From assembly GCA_022605955.1 (NCBI GenBank), contig JAKCOZ010000005.1, positions 3,313,501 to 3,377,500 on the forward strand: 64,000 bases of DNA, written 5' to 3'. The position numbers and the translations under genes are program-made. The notes under the pieces were generated by a model that saw only the letters and a list, made by a program, of their open reading frames with translations, did not search any database and was not told the origin of the DNA. This document shows, piece by piece, positions 27,329 through 39,999 of the stretch. The first letter of the stretch is position 1. The number at the start of each line of letters is the position of its first letter. Source of the stretch: Rallus limicola (taxonomy: Eukaryota > Chordata > Aves > Gruiformes > Rallidae).

Positions 27329-30300
27329 CTGGAGAAGAAATGCAGATGCTATAGACAGAGAGGCATTCTGCAGTGCTGGATAATACATTCCTTTTCTAGC
27401 TCCTTAAGGGTTTTCTAAAGGACTTTCATGTGCTCCTTTGCTCCCAGCTGATTCTTCCAGCGTCAGTAACATTCACAGAGTGGAAGCAGAGCTTGCTGTG
27501 CCAGAGAAGAAAGACACCTTCCCTTCCCTGCCCCTTTGACTTGCAGCCTGGCTTCATATCAGGACAGTGCTCACTTTTTTTGTTCAGGGCGATTCCAGAT
27601 GAATTCAACAGCCTTGTGTCTGGAGCAGGAGGAATTACAGCAGGACTGAGTCTGCAAGGCCACGTTTCCATCCATAGCTATTTCCCACTCACTCAAACAT
27701 GTGTCATATAAGTATTTTTGTTTTAAATCCCTTCGATTAACTTCATGTACTATACATAGATAAAATGAGTTAATGATTACATGTAGCCTGGCCTTGCCTT
27801 CCTGTCTCTCACATACAAATAGGGATGAATGCAAGGAGCATTCATCCTGAGGGTACCTTCTGGCCAGAAAGAACCCCAGGCTCACCTTTGACCAACATCT
27901 GCTCTTGACTCAAGTTCTTGTGATGTTTAATCAATGAGTGTGTGTGCCCATCAGAGAACTAGCAAACTTTTGACATAAGCCATTTTTCCATTAAGCAACA
28001 TATATACTGTGTTGCCCCTGCCAGTGGAAGCCACACAAAGCACAATAGAGGAACACATCATGGCCTGGGCAGATAGGCGGGAGGCTTTTTTCAAATGTAT
28101 CTCTTAAAGTACTGGTTATGGAGGAGGACTTAAATCCTGTTCACTTCAAAGGAGCAGTGACAAATGGCTTGTCACTGTTGCTTCAGTAGAATGGAAGGAT
28201 GCACCCTGAGGACATACTGGGATCTGGAATGTTCACCACTTGTTGAACGGCTGAATACCATTCGGTAAAACAGAAAGCAGAATAGAAGGTTTAAAGCAGT
28301 GCACAGGAAGAGCATGAGAGCTGAAAGAGAAGCAGCTCAAAAAAAAAAAGAAGTAATACATGGCAGCTCTTCTGGAGACCAATGCTTGGGTAGCGTCTTG
28401 CTTAGTCCATCACAGGAGAGCTCTAGCAACAGGGGAGGGCTGGAAATGAAACCCTAACAGCAAAAAGGTTATTGGTCCTGCTCTGCATTTAAATGCCAAG
28501 GAAAGTAGTAAAAGTCTCCCTCATCTGTTCTGCTGGGATTGGAGTTCTTTGAAACTCTTCTCTTACTTAATGGGCAGGAAAATGGCAGGAAACATCTAAT
28601 ATTAACAAGTCTGCTATACCAAACTGTTCCTAGCCTAGACTTAGATGTGTTAGTTTTAACTGCTCGTATCTATGATTTTGTTATTTAACACTTTAATTCT
28701 CATATGGGCAAGAAAGCTCAGCTGTGGGGCTGGATTCTGCTGCCCTCCACCCTGTAAGCACAGGCATGCGACAAGATTTCTGCAACAGCTTCATGGTCTG
28801 GGGAGAGGGACGGAAATTAAGGATTGAAAAGTGGTATAAGCACAGACTGTGTATTTGCATGTTCTGATGGCTGCATGGGAATACCAGAAAAGTATCTGCA
28901 TTTACTTCTTCTGTCAGGGTCACGGCACACCCCTTTATTCAGAGACCATAAAATTAATGTACTGCTGAATCTTGGCCCACATGTCTTTCATTGCTTCCCT
29001 CTGACACAAGGAGGTAGAAAGCTTGAGCCAACAATGTGAGTATGCCCTTTGGTGCTTGCTACAGCTGTTGCAGGAGAGGTTACTGCCCACAAGCTCGCAG
29101 TGGTGTATCACTGTGTTGTTGCAGAAGCTGTGCCAGCAATTAGCTCATACATCTCTCAGGAATAATAAGAAACAAAAAGCTGTGGGGCCAGTAGGTCTGT
29201 GGGTCAAGAAATCCAGCCTTCTTTAGTATATGAGGACATTTTTCTACTTGCTGTTAGGCTGCCTGAGTGCAAAAGGATAATTTGTGAAGGCCACGCTGTC
29301 ATGTAAAGTTGCCAGACTTAACTTTTAAATTTCAACACTGCTTTTTTCTTTTGTAAGGCTTCATTTGCTGTTTTCAAACAGATCCTGTGCTTCAGATGTG
29401 TCGGTGATTTGAGTAACTTATTTGAAAAATACCATAATCTTCATCAAATTCATGATATATTAGTGTTGAAATTTGGTGCGTTCAGTTATGGTTGGGAAGA
29501 AATTGAATGCTTCTTATGTTATTAGTTGTAATAGCCTAGTGTCTTGGCATTAAAAAAAAATAAAAATTTCCAAACTGTCTTTATATGCTTCACCAATCAG
29601 GCCTCCTTTAATGCTATTATTGGTTTTGTTCCTAAGGACTTGACTGTTTTTACCTAACGACTGGAGGCGGGGAGTTGCAATTTGTTATCTGAAGCTGGTT
29701 TTGAAATGAAAACATTGGACAGATCACATTACATCAGCAGAATAAGCTGAGAGTTATTTTAAAGGATACACCAAACAATGCTTTTTTGAGTGATGTAAAT
29801 AAATATGTTCTCACAGGAGTAATCATCCCTTGTCCTGATGCTATCCAAAGAATCAACATAAAATTTAGGCTCAGTTCTCCACCACCTTATAGCAAAGCCC
29901 TGATTCTCATGTGTTTTAAAGCCTGTGCTCAGTGAGCAGGCAGGAGAGACTGGGAAAGCTCTTCCACCTGATGGGCAACCAATGAAGTATGTGGATCCTG
30001 ACAAAAAGGTGTAATACAATGAGACGTTTTCGTAATGGCAAAGCAGGAGGTATCCAGGAGCAGCCTGTCCCAAGAAGCCCTGTGGGCACAGACACAGTTG
30101 GGAGCAAAGAGGACTGGTTCCTGAACAGCCACCCCAGCTTCTTGTGTGACGGTAGCATGCCTTTGTGTCTCGCTGCATTTTGAGCTCATGGAGCTACCCA
30201 TGTAAGCCTGAGGATTCGCATGCTTACATTCTCCTCTCGGCTCTGCCAGCACACTTGGGGTTGGAGCAATACCCTGCTGTGTTCTGGGACTGAGCAGTAG

Positions 30301-31360
30301 CTTTGTTTACCAGCAGATTGGTTACTGCCTATCATGGGTGAAATTTAACTCGCTTTTCTCACCTTGTGCGTGCTGCTTCATTCGCAGTAAGCATTGCAGA
30401 CAGCCATGGAAATTACCTTCTTTAATTGAAAAGGAATCATTTGCTAGTCAAGTTCAATAGGCCTGAGCTGCTAAAAAACACCTGATCTGATTTGGTAGCA
30501 ATGAGAATTTTACAGACTGAACAGTAAAGGTATCACAGTGTTTTTTTCCCTTGGTTATAGAACACACACATTTAGGCATTTTCCTAGTAGAGACAGGACC
30601 TGAAGCATATCTGTTCACATTCAGACTAGGGCATCAAAACAGAGACAGTGATTTCTGAGATACAGCTGGTGTCACCAGGCAGGTGATTGAAGCAGGCTTC
30701 GGTGTTACAGCAAGTAAGGATGGAGATCTAGCTCACCACAGCAATCAAATGTGTTTCTGAGCTGGCAGACCTTACAGCCTGTGATTTAGGGTGTTCCTAA
30801 ATTGGGATCAAAAGGCATAAAATACCCAAATGTTACTGATCTTGATAAGAAAACTACATTTAGATTTCTAGTATGCTGCAGCGCTGATTCCAGTGTTTTC
30901 TAGACAAATTACAATACATAGCAGCTGAGAATGTGTTTCTTCATCGTGTTCTGCAGGAACAGAGATGTTTATTGCAGGGCTACTCTGTAATAAAATGCTC
31001 TTAGAGCTGACCATACATTGTCATGCTCCTTAAATTAATCACAGCTGAACTGGCCAAGGCCAGTTCTATTTCTTGGGAAGTAGCTTACTGATTGACTCAT
31101 TCGTTAGATGAAAAGGAAGAAGAAAATACAAATATGCTCTGTAAGTAAATATTTATTTGAGCTTGAACTTTGGGATACAGCTCTTTTGTTTGGGTTATGA
31201 CATGAATGCAGTTGCTTTATGTATTGCAGATAGATAGGCATGGGTGCTTAACAAGTAAAATTTCTGTAGGGGATACCCTATTCATGGGAAACTATGGAAA
31301 GGAAACTGGCAAGAGAATGGAGCTAGGTAGCCCTGTTATTCTGTGTGGGTACTGTGAGAG

Positions 31361-31392
31361 GCTGCAGGGAGGAATGGCTGCAGGGAGGAATG
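31361..31392. repeat. 16-bp tandem duplication
   Basis: The unit gctgcagggaggaatg is present twice, identical and adjacent. Confidence 0.9.
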
Positions 31393-32758
31393 GCTTGTAT
31401 ATAAAAGCTTATACTTCCAGAACAGCTCTGTCATACTTCAGAAATTTGTGCAGTATCTTTGGGAACACAGACTAAAGAAATATTGTCCTCTACCATACCA
31501 TTCTTTGGAAAAATGTTTTAGTAGCAAAAATTATTTGAGAAACCTTGCCTGGAAAAATAATATTATTTCTGTTTCTAGATATTCCAGGTTTTTGTGGACT
31601 TGTTGTTTATGTCTTTTAGGAATTTATTTACATCTAAAGAAGCTTTTCCTCTCTCTGTCTTGACATAATTACATGATATGAACTCAGTAAAGAGAGGCTA
31701 TCTTTGTTTTACTGTAAAATAAACTTACTCAGTTCAGTTCTATTTTTTTATCAAAGACTGGAGTTGGTAAACAAATGCAGGCAGCTTCCAAGCATTTCCT
31801 GTTTCTGGTTAATAGGCATTAATTAACTAATGCAGAACACCACTGCTAAGAGAGAGGCACTTCAGGACATGGATATATGTCTTTATAATGTGTGTTGGCA
31901 CAGATGTAGAAAGTGTTTGGAGCTTATATCAGACCCTTGGTCAGTTCTGCTGTGTGTGTTTCAGGAGTTTCTGACTGTTAGAGGTGTAGAAAGGATAGAA
32001 AAATATTCTAGCCGTTGATTACTGCGCTGTTGATGCTTATGAATCAGCAGTATATTTCTGTGCTGTGAGCTCACTGGCAAAAAGACTGCCTGTAGTGAGG
32101 TCTGCAAGAGCTGAATTTGTGCTTAATGGCTCCTGCAACTTGGTCAGGAATGTGGATGAAATTACAAAAGCGTGGTAATGCTGCACGCAGATGTTGTAGT
32201 GTGGAGATCTGTTGCTAGAAGCCAGCAAAACAAACAGCATTTTCTTGTCTAATATTGGCTGGAAGTTCTGGAAAAGCAGATCTTACCAGGAGGGTGGAAG
32301 GATTTGACTATGTCCTATAGCATGGTGCCCTGCATCCCTGAGGCAGGAGAGAATTTTCAGGAAATACTGGCATATCTTGATTTTTTTTTGTTTTTTTGTT
32401 TTTTTTAAATGTGCTTCAATTTTGTGACTTGGAAAACTCCAGCTCTGAATATATACAGCAGTTCAAAGTGTTTTTATAACTGCTCATCAGAGAAACATCT
32501 GTCTTTTCAGGTGTTCTCATTTTCTAGCTGTGGTCATTCTCATTTTCTCACCACATTGTTAAGTGGCACCTCACAGAGTCCAATGGTGACTCTGAAAGTT
32601 TGGCTGGAGGCCATCACAGCCAGGGCTCTTGCAGGTTTCAACCTTCTGTTACCTGCCCAAAAGTGTGACTGTGGGAGGACCAAGAGGGGTGGCTGCTGCC
32701 TTGGTCAGGTTGCTAGTTGAACAGAGAGGATAGATGCAGGTGAAGAAGACACGAGAGA

Positions 32759-32773
32759 ATGTATGTATGTATA
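32759..32773. repeat. (ATGT)n microsatellite
   Basis: About three and a half copies of the tetranucleotide. Confidence 0.8.
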
Positions 32774-33535
32774 GCCAACTGATGAGAAAACGAGCATTTT
32801 GTGTCTGGGTTTTTCTGGCACTAGAATTACAGTGGGCTACACAGAAGGATGGGGCAGGAATGGGAGTAAAAAGAACAGGAAGAAGATGATACATAGCCAA
32901 AGACAGGCAAGGAGTTTTCTGGCTTCTCTTAAAAACCCAAAATTCACTGATTATTTCCTCAGCTATTTGAGACAAATTTCAGCATTAGAGGCTGGTTCTG
33001 TTGGAGCTTAACCTGATATCAGTAGCTCAAGGAAGAAGTCAGTATTTTACCTTTGCCATTTCACATGGGATATGAATGTAAAATAGGCCATCAGTTTTTT
33101 TCAGATTGTAAAATTTTTGGTTCTCTGAGGAATCAAAAATACACCTTTGTAATAGTGTACCTGTCTCAAAGGATTTGAAATTATACACTGAGGTCAGATT
33201 TCAGTGCTTAGTGAATTTTCCACTTTATATTCTGTAACATCAGTGGTGTTTTATTTTGAGTAGAGCTGCAACTCAAACATACATAGGGTAATTTGCCTTT
33301 TGTGCCAAGTAAGGTAATTTAAATTCTTCCTTCTTTAGTCTCAAAATACTTTCAGTAAAACAAAAGTCTGTTCTGTTGATATTTTTGTTATCAAAAGCAT
33401 GTTCAGAGGTAGTGATTTGATCAGGACAAGCATCACCAACTGCAATCTTAATCTGACAATCTAGTGTCCTTAATAAACATGAGTAGTGTTATCTGTGTTG
33501 CTCCCTAGGTGACCTTTTTCTCTCTCTGTAAGGAC

Positions 33536-33550
33536 TTTTTTTTTTTTTTT
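33536..33550. repeat. Poly(T) tract
   Basis: Fifteen T bases. Confidence 0.85.
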
Positions 33551-35911
33551 CCTCTTCCAAATTCAGATGTAGTTGGAGTGAGAAAGTGGGCACAAAGCTA
33601 TGTGGGGCATGACAAATTGTTTTGATAAGTAGCACCCTTGTCCCTGACTTCCCATTTCTTTTTGGTCTAGTTGCCTTACACTTTGTGTAACTAAATGCTG
33701 TTTAGAGTCTGATCCGTTTCTCAGGGTCTTCACAATGGTGCAAGACATTGTAGAGGGTAAAAAACCTGCACAAATAATATCTTACAGGTCACAGTCATTC
33801 TCTGCCTAAAGTTCCTGTGTGGACTAAGTCAACAGGGAGGAGGATGCTCTAGCAAACACATGGGGAAGCCACTTTGTCCAAAATACATATGCACAAAGGA
33901 AGCCAAGCATACATGTGGGAGGAAAGCAAGCTTTCTCCCTGGTGGAAACAACAGATGAAATGTTTTTGTAGGCAAATGGGACTTAGGGTGGCCATGTAAT
34001 TATCTCTGAAGGACCTTGGGACCTTTAATGTCTGGAAAGAAATTGAAAGGTGTAATACATGAAATGTTAATGATAAAAGGGGAGCAGGTGCTTTTTCCTC
34101 TCTTGGTAATTCATAATTGATGTTTTCAAGGCTGGAGAAGCTAGGGGGTTTTCTTTGTTTTTTCCTCTTATTATGACTTGGGGAATTTTAGAGCACAGTA
34201 AACAATGGGTTTTCCATTCCAGTGAACAAGCTGTTCTGGGCTCCCAAGCTGTAGCTTTTAGCCCACTAGATTGAATCCTGCTGGAGTGATGGATGCTGCA
34301 GCATCCATTCAGTGTTGGCAGTCTGGTGTTTCTCCATGCTTAATTAGTCAGGGAAATCAGCTTGAGAGGCAGCAGTTGCTTTGACAGAAGCACTGAGAGA
34401 GGTTAGTTGTCATGTGTTGGGTTTTCTTATGCAGTAAATGTTTGGCTCCCAGGGGATGACAGTTGGCTGGACCCCGAAGCAAAGGAGGTGGAAGAAAGAA
34501 TGAGCATTTAGCCAAGAGGTGTGGGAAATGCCTTGCATCAGAGAGCAAACAGGATTAGGTTCTTTTGGCACACAAGCCTACTAACCATACGGCAGTATTT
34601 CAAGAGCATATAGGAGCTGGACAAACTGAACTCTGGCCTCACTTTCTGAGCAGCTGAGTGCTGCCTTTCCTCAGCCTACAAAGCAGCTGTGAGATAGCAC
34701 TGTAATTACATAAAAAGATGGCACTTTTAAATAATCTTGGTATAGTTCCTGGGCCAGACACCAATTGGTGCCATGGGAAATGGATTCAAATTGTGGCCAT
34801 ATCCCATGCCCAACTACTCCTTGGCTATATTTCCAGGAAAACTGGTCTGTCTCAGTCTCTGTAAGCAGAATATCAGCTCTGATGACAACAAGGTATGGCT
34901 TGCTCTCCTTGCAGGTAAGGCAAATGGTGTTCTGGCCAGCATTAGAAGGAATGTAAACAAGCAGATCAGGGGAGGTGCTTATCCCCACCTTTGTGGCACC
35001 GGTGAGACAGCACCCAGAGTGTTGGGTCCAGTTCTAAAGGAGGCAATTCCTCCCTAGCTGCCTCCAGCTGTGACTGCAGGCTCTCTGCTTCTATATGCTT
35101 TGCAGCAGGTGCTGCTGCTTGCACTGGGCAGGAGAAGCACAAGATTGTTTTGCAGGTTAAGTAAAGGGCTCTGTTTCCTGGCTAGCTGTTGGTTTTTGAT
35201 CTTCATTCCTTACCTGTATCCATTTCAAGTGTTCCACAGAGACTTTTAGCTAGCCCCTCCCTCCCCCTCGGGCTCAAGCTCAGATGGTGCAAACTGTTGC
35301 ATGTTTTAAAAAGCCCCCAACTTACTGGGTCCAGTCTCTTGCTGTTTAGATACAACACGGCAGAAGGCTCATCTGCAGTATAAACATGGCAATAGATACA
35401 ACAAACACTCTAATTAAAGCAACTCTTCCAGTGATGTCTCCCTAAATTGCACTCTCGGGTAACTGATACTTTATTGTTATTAAACTTTCTCCATAGCATC
35501 TCTTTAAATAGAGGATTTCCTTCTGTCTGTGTTTTTCAAGAAGAATGATTCTTTTGTGGTTTGGCAGACGTTAAATTAGAAACATTTTTTTATCAGTGCT
35601 GTTATAGAAACTCACCTATTACTAATAAAGTCCATTAAAGTGCCAGGATTTTATAAGCCCTCCAGACAGGGAGAAAGATTTGGGCAGAAAATGGGAGGCA
35701 AGGCAGTTACAGTTTCCTAAATTAAAGTACTTAGGGATGCCTGCAAGGAGAAACACTGGGTAATGCAAGGAGATGAGCATTACTAATCAGATGCCCTCTA
35801 CCCAGGAGAAATGCCTGCTCTCAGTGTTTGAACATCGTTCCTTTTCTGTCATTCCCCACTGTCTTAAATGTGCCTTCTGTGCTGTTGAATATGAAAACAC
35901 TATATTAAATG

Positions 35912-36006
35912 CTGGGGTTTTTTTTCTGTTGTATTTTGGTTTCTGATGTTTTGTTTTCTGTATGGGTGTTTGGTTTTGTGTTTTGGTTTTGGGGTTTTTT
36001 TTTTGT
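35912..36006. repeat. GT-rich low-complexity region
   Basis: T-runs alternating with single or double G, with no perfect unit. The opposite strand is CAAAA-like. It yields a spurious Lys/Gln/Thr-rich open frame on the minus strand. Confidence 0.7.
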
Positions 36007-36767
36007 CTGTTAATGACATCTAAAGACATTTAAACTAGGTTTAAATTTCATATGACTCTGAAATGGTAGCAGTAAGGAACAAGTAAAAGTGTAAATCTAA
36101 CGAATCAGGAAACCTGGAATTTCCTCTAATTTTGAGAAAGTTCAGGGCTAACTGCAGTAACTCAGGTGATATACTTACTTCCAGTACCATGACCATTCAT
36201 TGTGGAAGATTTAAGAAGTAGCACTGAGTGCCTATAGACTAAAAAACTGCTCAACATTGGGATATTTTCCTTGTCACAAAGACTTTTGTCTCTTTATTTC
36301 ATCAGGCTTATGCCAGTGAAGTGAGGATCAACCTCAGCAGGAGTTTGGGATGCTCAACAGCTGTTGGACTGGTCTCCCAGTTGCAATACAGCATCTTTGT
36401 ACACCAGAGATTACTACTTTGGAGCAGTCTGTAACTTATGCTCCAATTAGGCTTGAGAAGCTTTAGAGACTGAGGAAAAACATATCCTCACCTCCAGGTC
36501 TGTCCTCATCCAGGTGAGAGTTGCCTTGAGCTTCCTGTGTAGTTAGGAGAGATGCACAGCTCAAGGGCCAGTTCAGTTCACCTAAGAACTATCCTCCAAC
36601 TCCTTGAGACATGTAAACATTATGCCATGTAGGTGGTATGATTCCAGGTTGTAGCTAATAATCCTGAAGCAGCCCTTGACCATCACCTTGCTTAATTTTC
36701 TGAATCAACCTGTTCTGTTTATTGACCTACCTTTTGTATCTTCCTACTGCTATTATAAACATATTGG

Positions 36768-36772
36768 CTGTG
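36768..36772. repeat. Target-site duplication, left copy
   Basis: CTGTG directly abuts the LTR end at 36773. The right copy is at 37305-37309. Confidence 0.85.
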
Positions 36773-37304
36773 TGTTGTGGTTTAACACAGCAGGCAGATA
36801 GAACAACTGTACAGCCATTCCTTCACACACATACCTTCCTCCCCTAGTGTGATGGGGGGAGAGAGAATCAAAAAGAAAAAAAGGCAAAACCATCATTTAA
36901 GACAAAGACAGTTTAATAGAAACTTCCAGAAAAGGAAGACAATAGTAATAATGGAATATGCAAAACAAGTGATATGCAGGACAATTGCTCATCATCCGAA
37001 GGCAATACTCAACTAGCTCTTGAGCCAAACTGCTACCCCCTGGTTATATGTGGTGCATGATGTTATATGGCATGCAATATCCCTTTGGCCAGTTGGGATC
37101 AGCTGTCCTGGTTTTATCCCCTCCCAGCTTCTTGGGTGTCCTCTGCATTCTTGTTTGTAGGCCAGTATGAGAAGCTGAAAAGTCCTGGACTACTTAGCAA
37201 CAACTAAAACATCAGTGTGTTACCAACATTATTCTCATCCTAAACACAGCACTGTACCTGCTGCTGGGAAGAAAGCTAACTCTAGCCCTGCTGAAATCAG
37301 GATA
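36773..37304 (-). mobile_element. Solo LTR of an endogenous retrovirus-like element (ERV-L type)
   Basis: The 532-bp element is flanked on both sides by the identical 5-bp sequence CTGTG, an exact target-site duplication. Read on the minus strand it begins TA, where TG is expected, and ends in CA. It contains a TATA-like CATATAA (plus coordinates 37044-37050) and an ATTAAA polyadenylation signal (36912-36917) in the correct order, so transcription would run leftwards. The overall text matches, from memory, an LTR family abundant in zebra finch and other neoavian birds. A 5-bp duplication fits the ERV-L class. No internal retroviral sequence lies beside it, so it is a solo LTR left by recombination between two LTRs. 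The exact family name needs a library search. Confidence 0.92.
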
Positions 37305-37309
37305 CTGTG
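37305..37309. repeat. Target-site duplication, right copy
   Basis: CTGTG directly follows the LTR end at 37304, identical to the left copy. Confidence 0.85.
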
Positions 37310-38380
37310 GAAAGTGGAGATAACTGCTCTCCTTCTGTTTTGCCCATTGCCCAACACAGTGTGAACACCACCTGAGTGAAGCTTGCCTTTGTGCTGTTGT
37401 GAGTGGCTCTGAAGATTGGGTTATGACTGAATTAATGAACCTTAGGTTCTTTGTTTTGATCTTGCCAAGTATTTTATCAGGTCCTTAAGCTAAGTATTCC
37501 TAATGTGATGCTAGTCCCAAGTGTCATTTTCCAACAAGGTTTTGCTACATTGCAAGTATAGTTCAGCTGCTTGCTTTCTTCAGGCAGGTCACAGTCATGT
37601 TAAAAGCAACGTGCTGAAACCTTAAGCAAAAACCTCTTTAGCTAAGGGCAAACTCCTAAATCTCTTCAGCATTTCAATGCAATTTTGCAAATTTGTGCTA
37701 GAAACACTCAAACAAAGGCAAAGAGTCTAACACCTTATACCAGAAAGCATCTGAATAACACCATGTACAAGAAAGTACCTGAAAGCCTGCATAGTATGGC
37801 CTGCTCTTTTAAAACAAGGAAGATGGCTTGTGGTTGTGCTAGGCTTGGGCTAAGAAAAGCTGTGGAACTGTCACAGACAACAAAAGATGACCAGCAAAAG
37901 ACTTCCTTGAACGCGTGCCTTGTAAGGGCAACTCGAAATGACAGCTATAAAACCATACTGTTCAGCTGCTGCTTGAGTAAATTTTGTTTGCCTCTAATGG
38001 AGAAGATGGCCCTCTCACATTTGCAAAGGTTAGCACTGGCAGTTTGCTGTGAATTACAAGACAACTGCTAAGAGAGGAACAGCAAAAATATCCAGAGGAG
38101 CTGGGGGGGCAATTCCTTTAGAGGATATTTGATAGGATGTGCCCTTGTACAGGGAACAACAACCTACAGACAGAGACCAGGTTCGTAAACAGACCTTAGG
38201 AACTCCAAAGGTGTAAATTTCCAGCACTTGCATTCTAGCTGAATCAGCTCCTGGAGAAAACTAGTCTGTATCTTGTGTGCCCAAAACTAGCTGTGTAATG
38301 TTCATTGCTTACCTTAGGAGCCTCTGAAAGTAAGGCTTTGAACTAGAACTAGCTCTTTCAGATCTCTTTTGCACAAATTT

Positions 38381-38434
38381 GACTCATAATCTTATAGTTA
38401 GTATAAAGACTCATAATCTCATGGTAGGTATAAA
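38381..38434. repeat. 27-bp tandem duplication
   Basis: Two adjacent units beginning gactcataatct and ending gtataaa. They differ at a few positions, so the duplication is not recent. Confidence 0.85.
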
Positions 38435-39406
38435 GATGTTACAGGTCACAGCCTGTAAGTGTTGTCACCCTTTGATAGAGGAACCCTTTCAAGCACAAAT
38501 AATAACCCTCACAGTGAAGAACTCATCTTCCCATTTCAGGCCTGGCTTGCCTGTGGCTTGGAAGGTTTGCAAGAACAGTTCTTCCTTCCCCCAGGTCTAA
38601 GAATAACTTTTTTTCCCCTCAGTATCCAACATTTTTTGTAATGCTGTGTGTTACAGAAATGCTAAACCTCCCATAAAGACTGTTTTCCTATAGAACCAGG
38701 CAAAAAATGCTTAGCTACTCACTAGTAGCATAGCCAAAGGTTATGCTGCCACCCTTCATTGGCCAAGGGTGATAAAAGAAGCTGTGCAAAAGCTTAGACA
38801 CATCATGTTGTATTCAGAGGATTCACAAATTTGCTTCACTTTGCTATTATTTAATGAAAATTCAGGAATGGGACAGTATTTGTTTGACAGGTATGTTTCT
38901 GTGTGTGCTTCACTCCTAAAGCATGGTAAAAGGCAAAGGTTTTCCAGCTTTCATCCCTAGCTTTGGTGTGTTTTGGTAGAGTTGATGTCTAATGCTGGAT
39001 GGAACTATAAAATCCAAGGAAAGTCTTGCACAGCATGAGGGAGTGAGGAAAAGGAGATTTTGGTAGAAGTGTACATTCAGCTTGTGTGTGCCTTATGGGT
39101 GGCAGAGAAGCCACTGAACACCTTTGATGCAGTGTTTATTCAAAAGAAAAATCTGAAATGAACATTGGTTATAGTTGTACTGCAGTTTGAAATGGTCCCT
39201 AAGTATCTTGGGGTTTAGCTTTTGGTTGGCTTGGGTTTTTTTTCTTCTATTTATTTATTTATTTTTAATTTAACAGAACGTCTATTTGCAGATATTTGGA
39301 GTTTTACCTTAGATGTATTTCTAAGTAAGGAAAAGTATCTGACTTGTTCTTTAGTTTTGTTGAGTCATTTTCTGCAGGATAAAAAAAAAGTCTATGGATG
39401 GAATTG

Positions 39407-39444
39407 CCCCCCCCCCCCCAAAAAAAAAAAAGAAATAAAAAAAA
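39407..39444. repeat. Poly(C) followed by A-rich tract
   Basis: Thirteen C bases are followed directly by twelve A and a further A-rich run. Confidence 0.9.
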
Positions 39445-39599
39445 CATTGGCTTTTGGACTTCAGTCTATGAAGAAAAACCAAACACCTCAAAGTTCCAAA
39501 AATCGGAAGTAATAGACTTTCTACTTGAAGCTCACTTTTCTTTTACTGTAAGGTGGCAGACTTGATAATGGCAGTTAAGAACCTTTATCAGAGGGGCAT

Positions 39600-39780
39600 G
39601 CAGAAATTTCGGGGGGGCAGCTTCACCTTAATGTGCTCAAAGAAATTCCAACTTGTCGCCTTCAGAACGAAGGGCGAGGCTTCAGTAATGGGAGCTGTCG
39701 GCCCAGACTGTAAAAAGGGAGAAATATCGCCATCTTGAGGTACCTGTCCTGTATGGTAGCGGAGATAAGGATGCGAGCAG
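39600..39780 (-). promoter_or_regulatory. CpG-enriched patch with YY1-type site
   Basis: About ten CpGs occur in this short interval, while the flanks have almost none. On the minus strand AAGATGGCGATA (plus 39725-39736) is close to the YY1 consensus AAGATGGCGGC, a motif typical of positions just downstream of a start site with ATG inside it. A short frame begins at that ATG (MAIFLPFYSLGRQLPLLKPR…) and stops after 23 codons. It may be a small CpG promoter read to the left, an enhancer, or a remnant of a 5' end retrocopy. I cannot choose between these. Confidence 0.3.
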
Positions 39781-39887
39781 TCCCCTACAACTAATTAAAA
39801 ATAAAATATCTTCAGTTTCGCTTGAAAAGCTCCTTTGGAACACAAAAATAAAGTTACTGTCATAGAGGAAACATGATTTTTCTTTAG

Positions 39888-39963
39888 AAGAAAAGGGTAC
39901 ATCTAAAGAAAAAAAACCACTGATGAATAGCGTTTGTCTGGCTGTCAGAATCCGATTAAAATG
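39888..39963 (+). other. Candidate exon, 76 nt
   Basis: The acceptor (catgatttttctttag) and donor (aaaatg|gtaagtg) are both strong. One frame is open through the whole segment and reads EKGTSKEKKPLMNSVCLAVR and onward, a plausible mixed-composition peptide. I do not recognise the family. It lies about 150 bp to the right of the YY1/CpG patch but on the opposite strand. Confidence 0.22.
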
Positions 39964-39999
39964 GTAAGTGTTCCTTTGTTAGATAAAAGGAAAAAAGCT

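Larger units (their letters stand above)
17285..36772. other. Intron-like or intergenic DNA
   Basis: Nearly 20 kb with no recognised gene. It holds microsatellites, short tandem duplications, a G-quadruplex-prone tract (18187-18211), a CTCF-like motif (22138-22151), a TATA box plus donor (22830-22902), a 40-nt purine tract (26152-26191) and a minus-strand candidate exon (27254-27328). AT-rich blocks near 23620-23705 and 24885-24995 look like conserved non-coding sequence. The rest shows nothing I can name. Confidence 0.4.
37310..39540. other. Non-coding stretch right of the LTR
   Basis: No gene is recognised. The longest open frame (about 128 codons ending near 38071) resembles no family, lacks splice support and is treated as chance. 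A 27-bp tandem duplication (38381-38434) and a C-run/A-run junction (39407-39444) are the only structured features. Confidence 0.4.

Noticed and set aside
36360..36530. Opposed donor sequences on both strands near 36492 and 36515
   Set aside because: All frames between the nearest acceptors and these donors contain stops, and no promoter or exon context exists.
37685..38071. 128-codon open frame
   Set aside because: Length is within chance expectation for this window, with no recognisable domain and no supporting signals.
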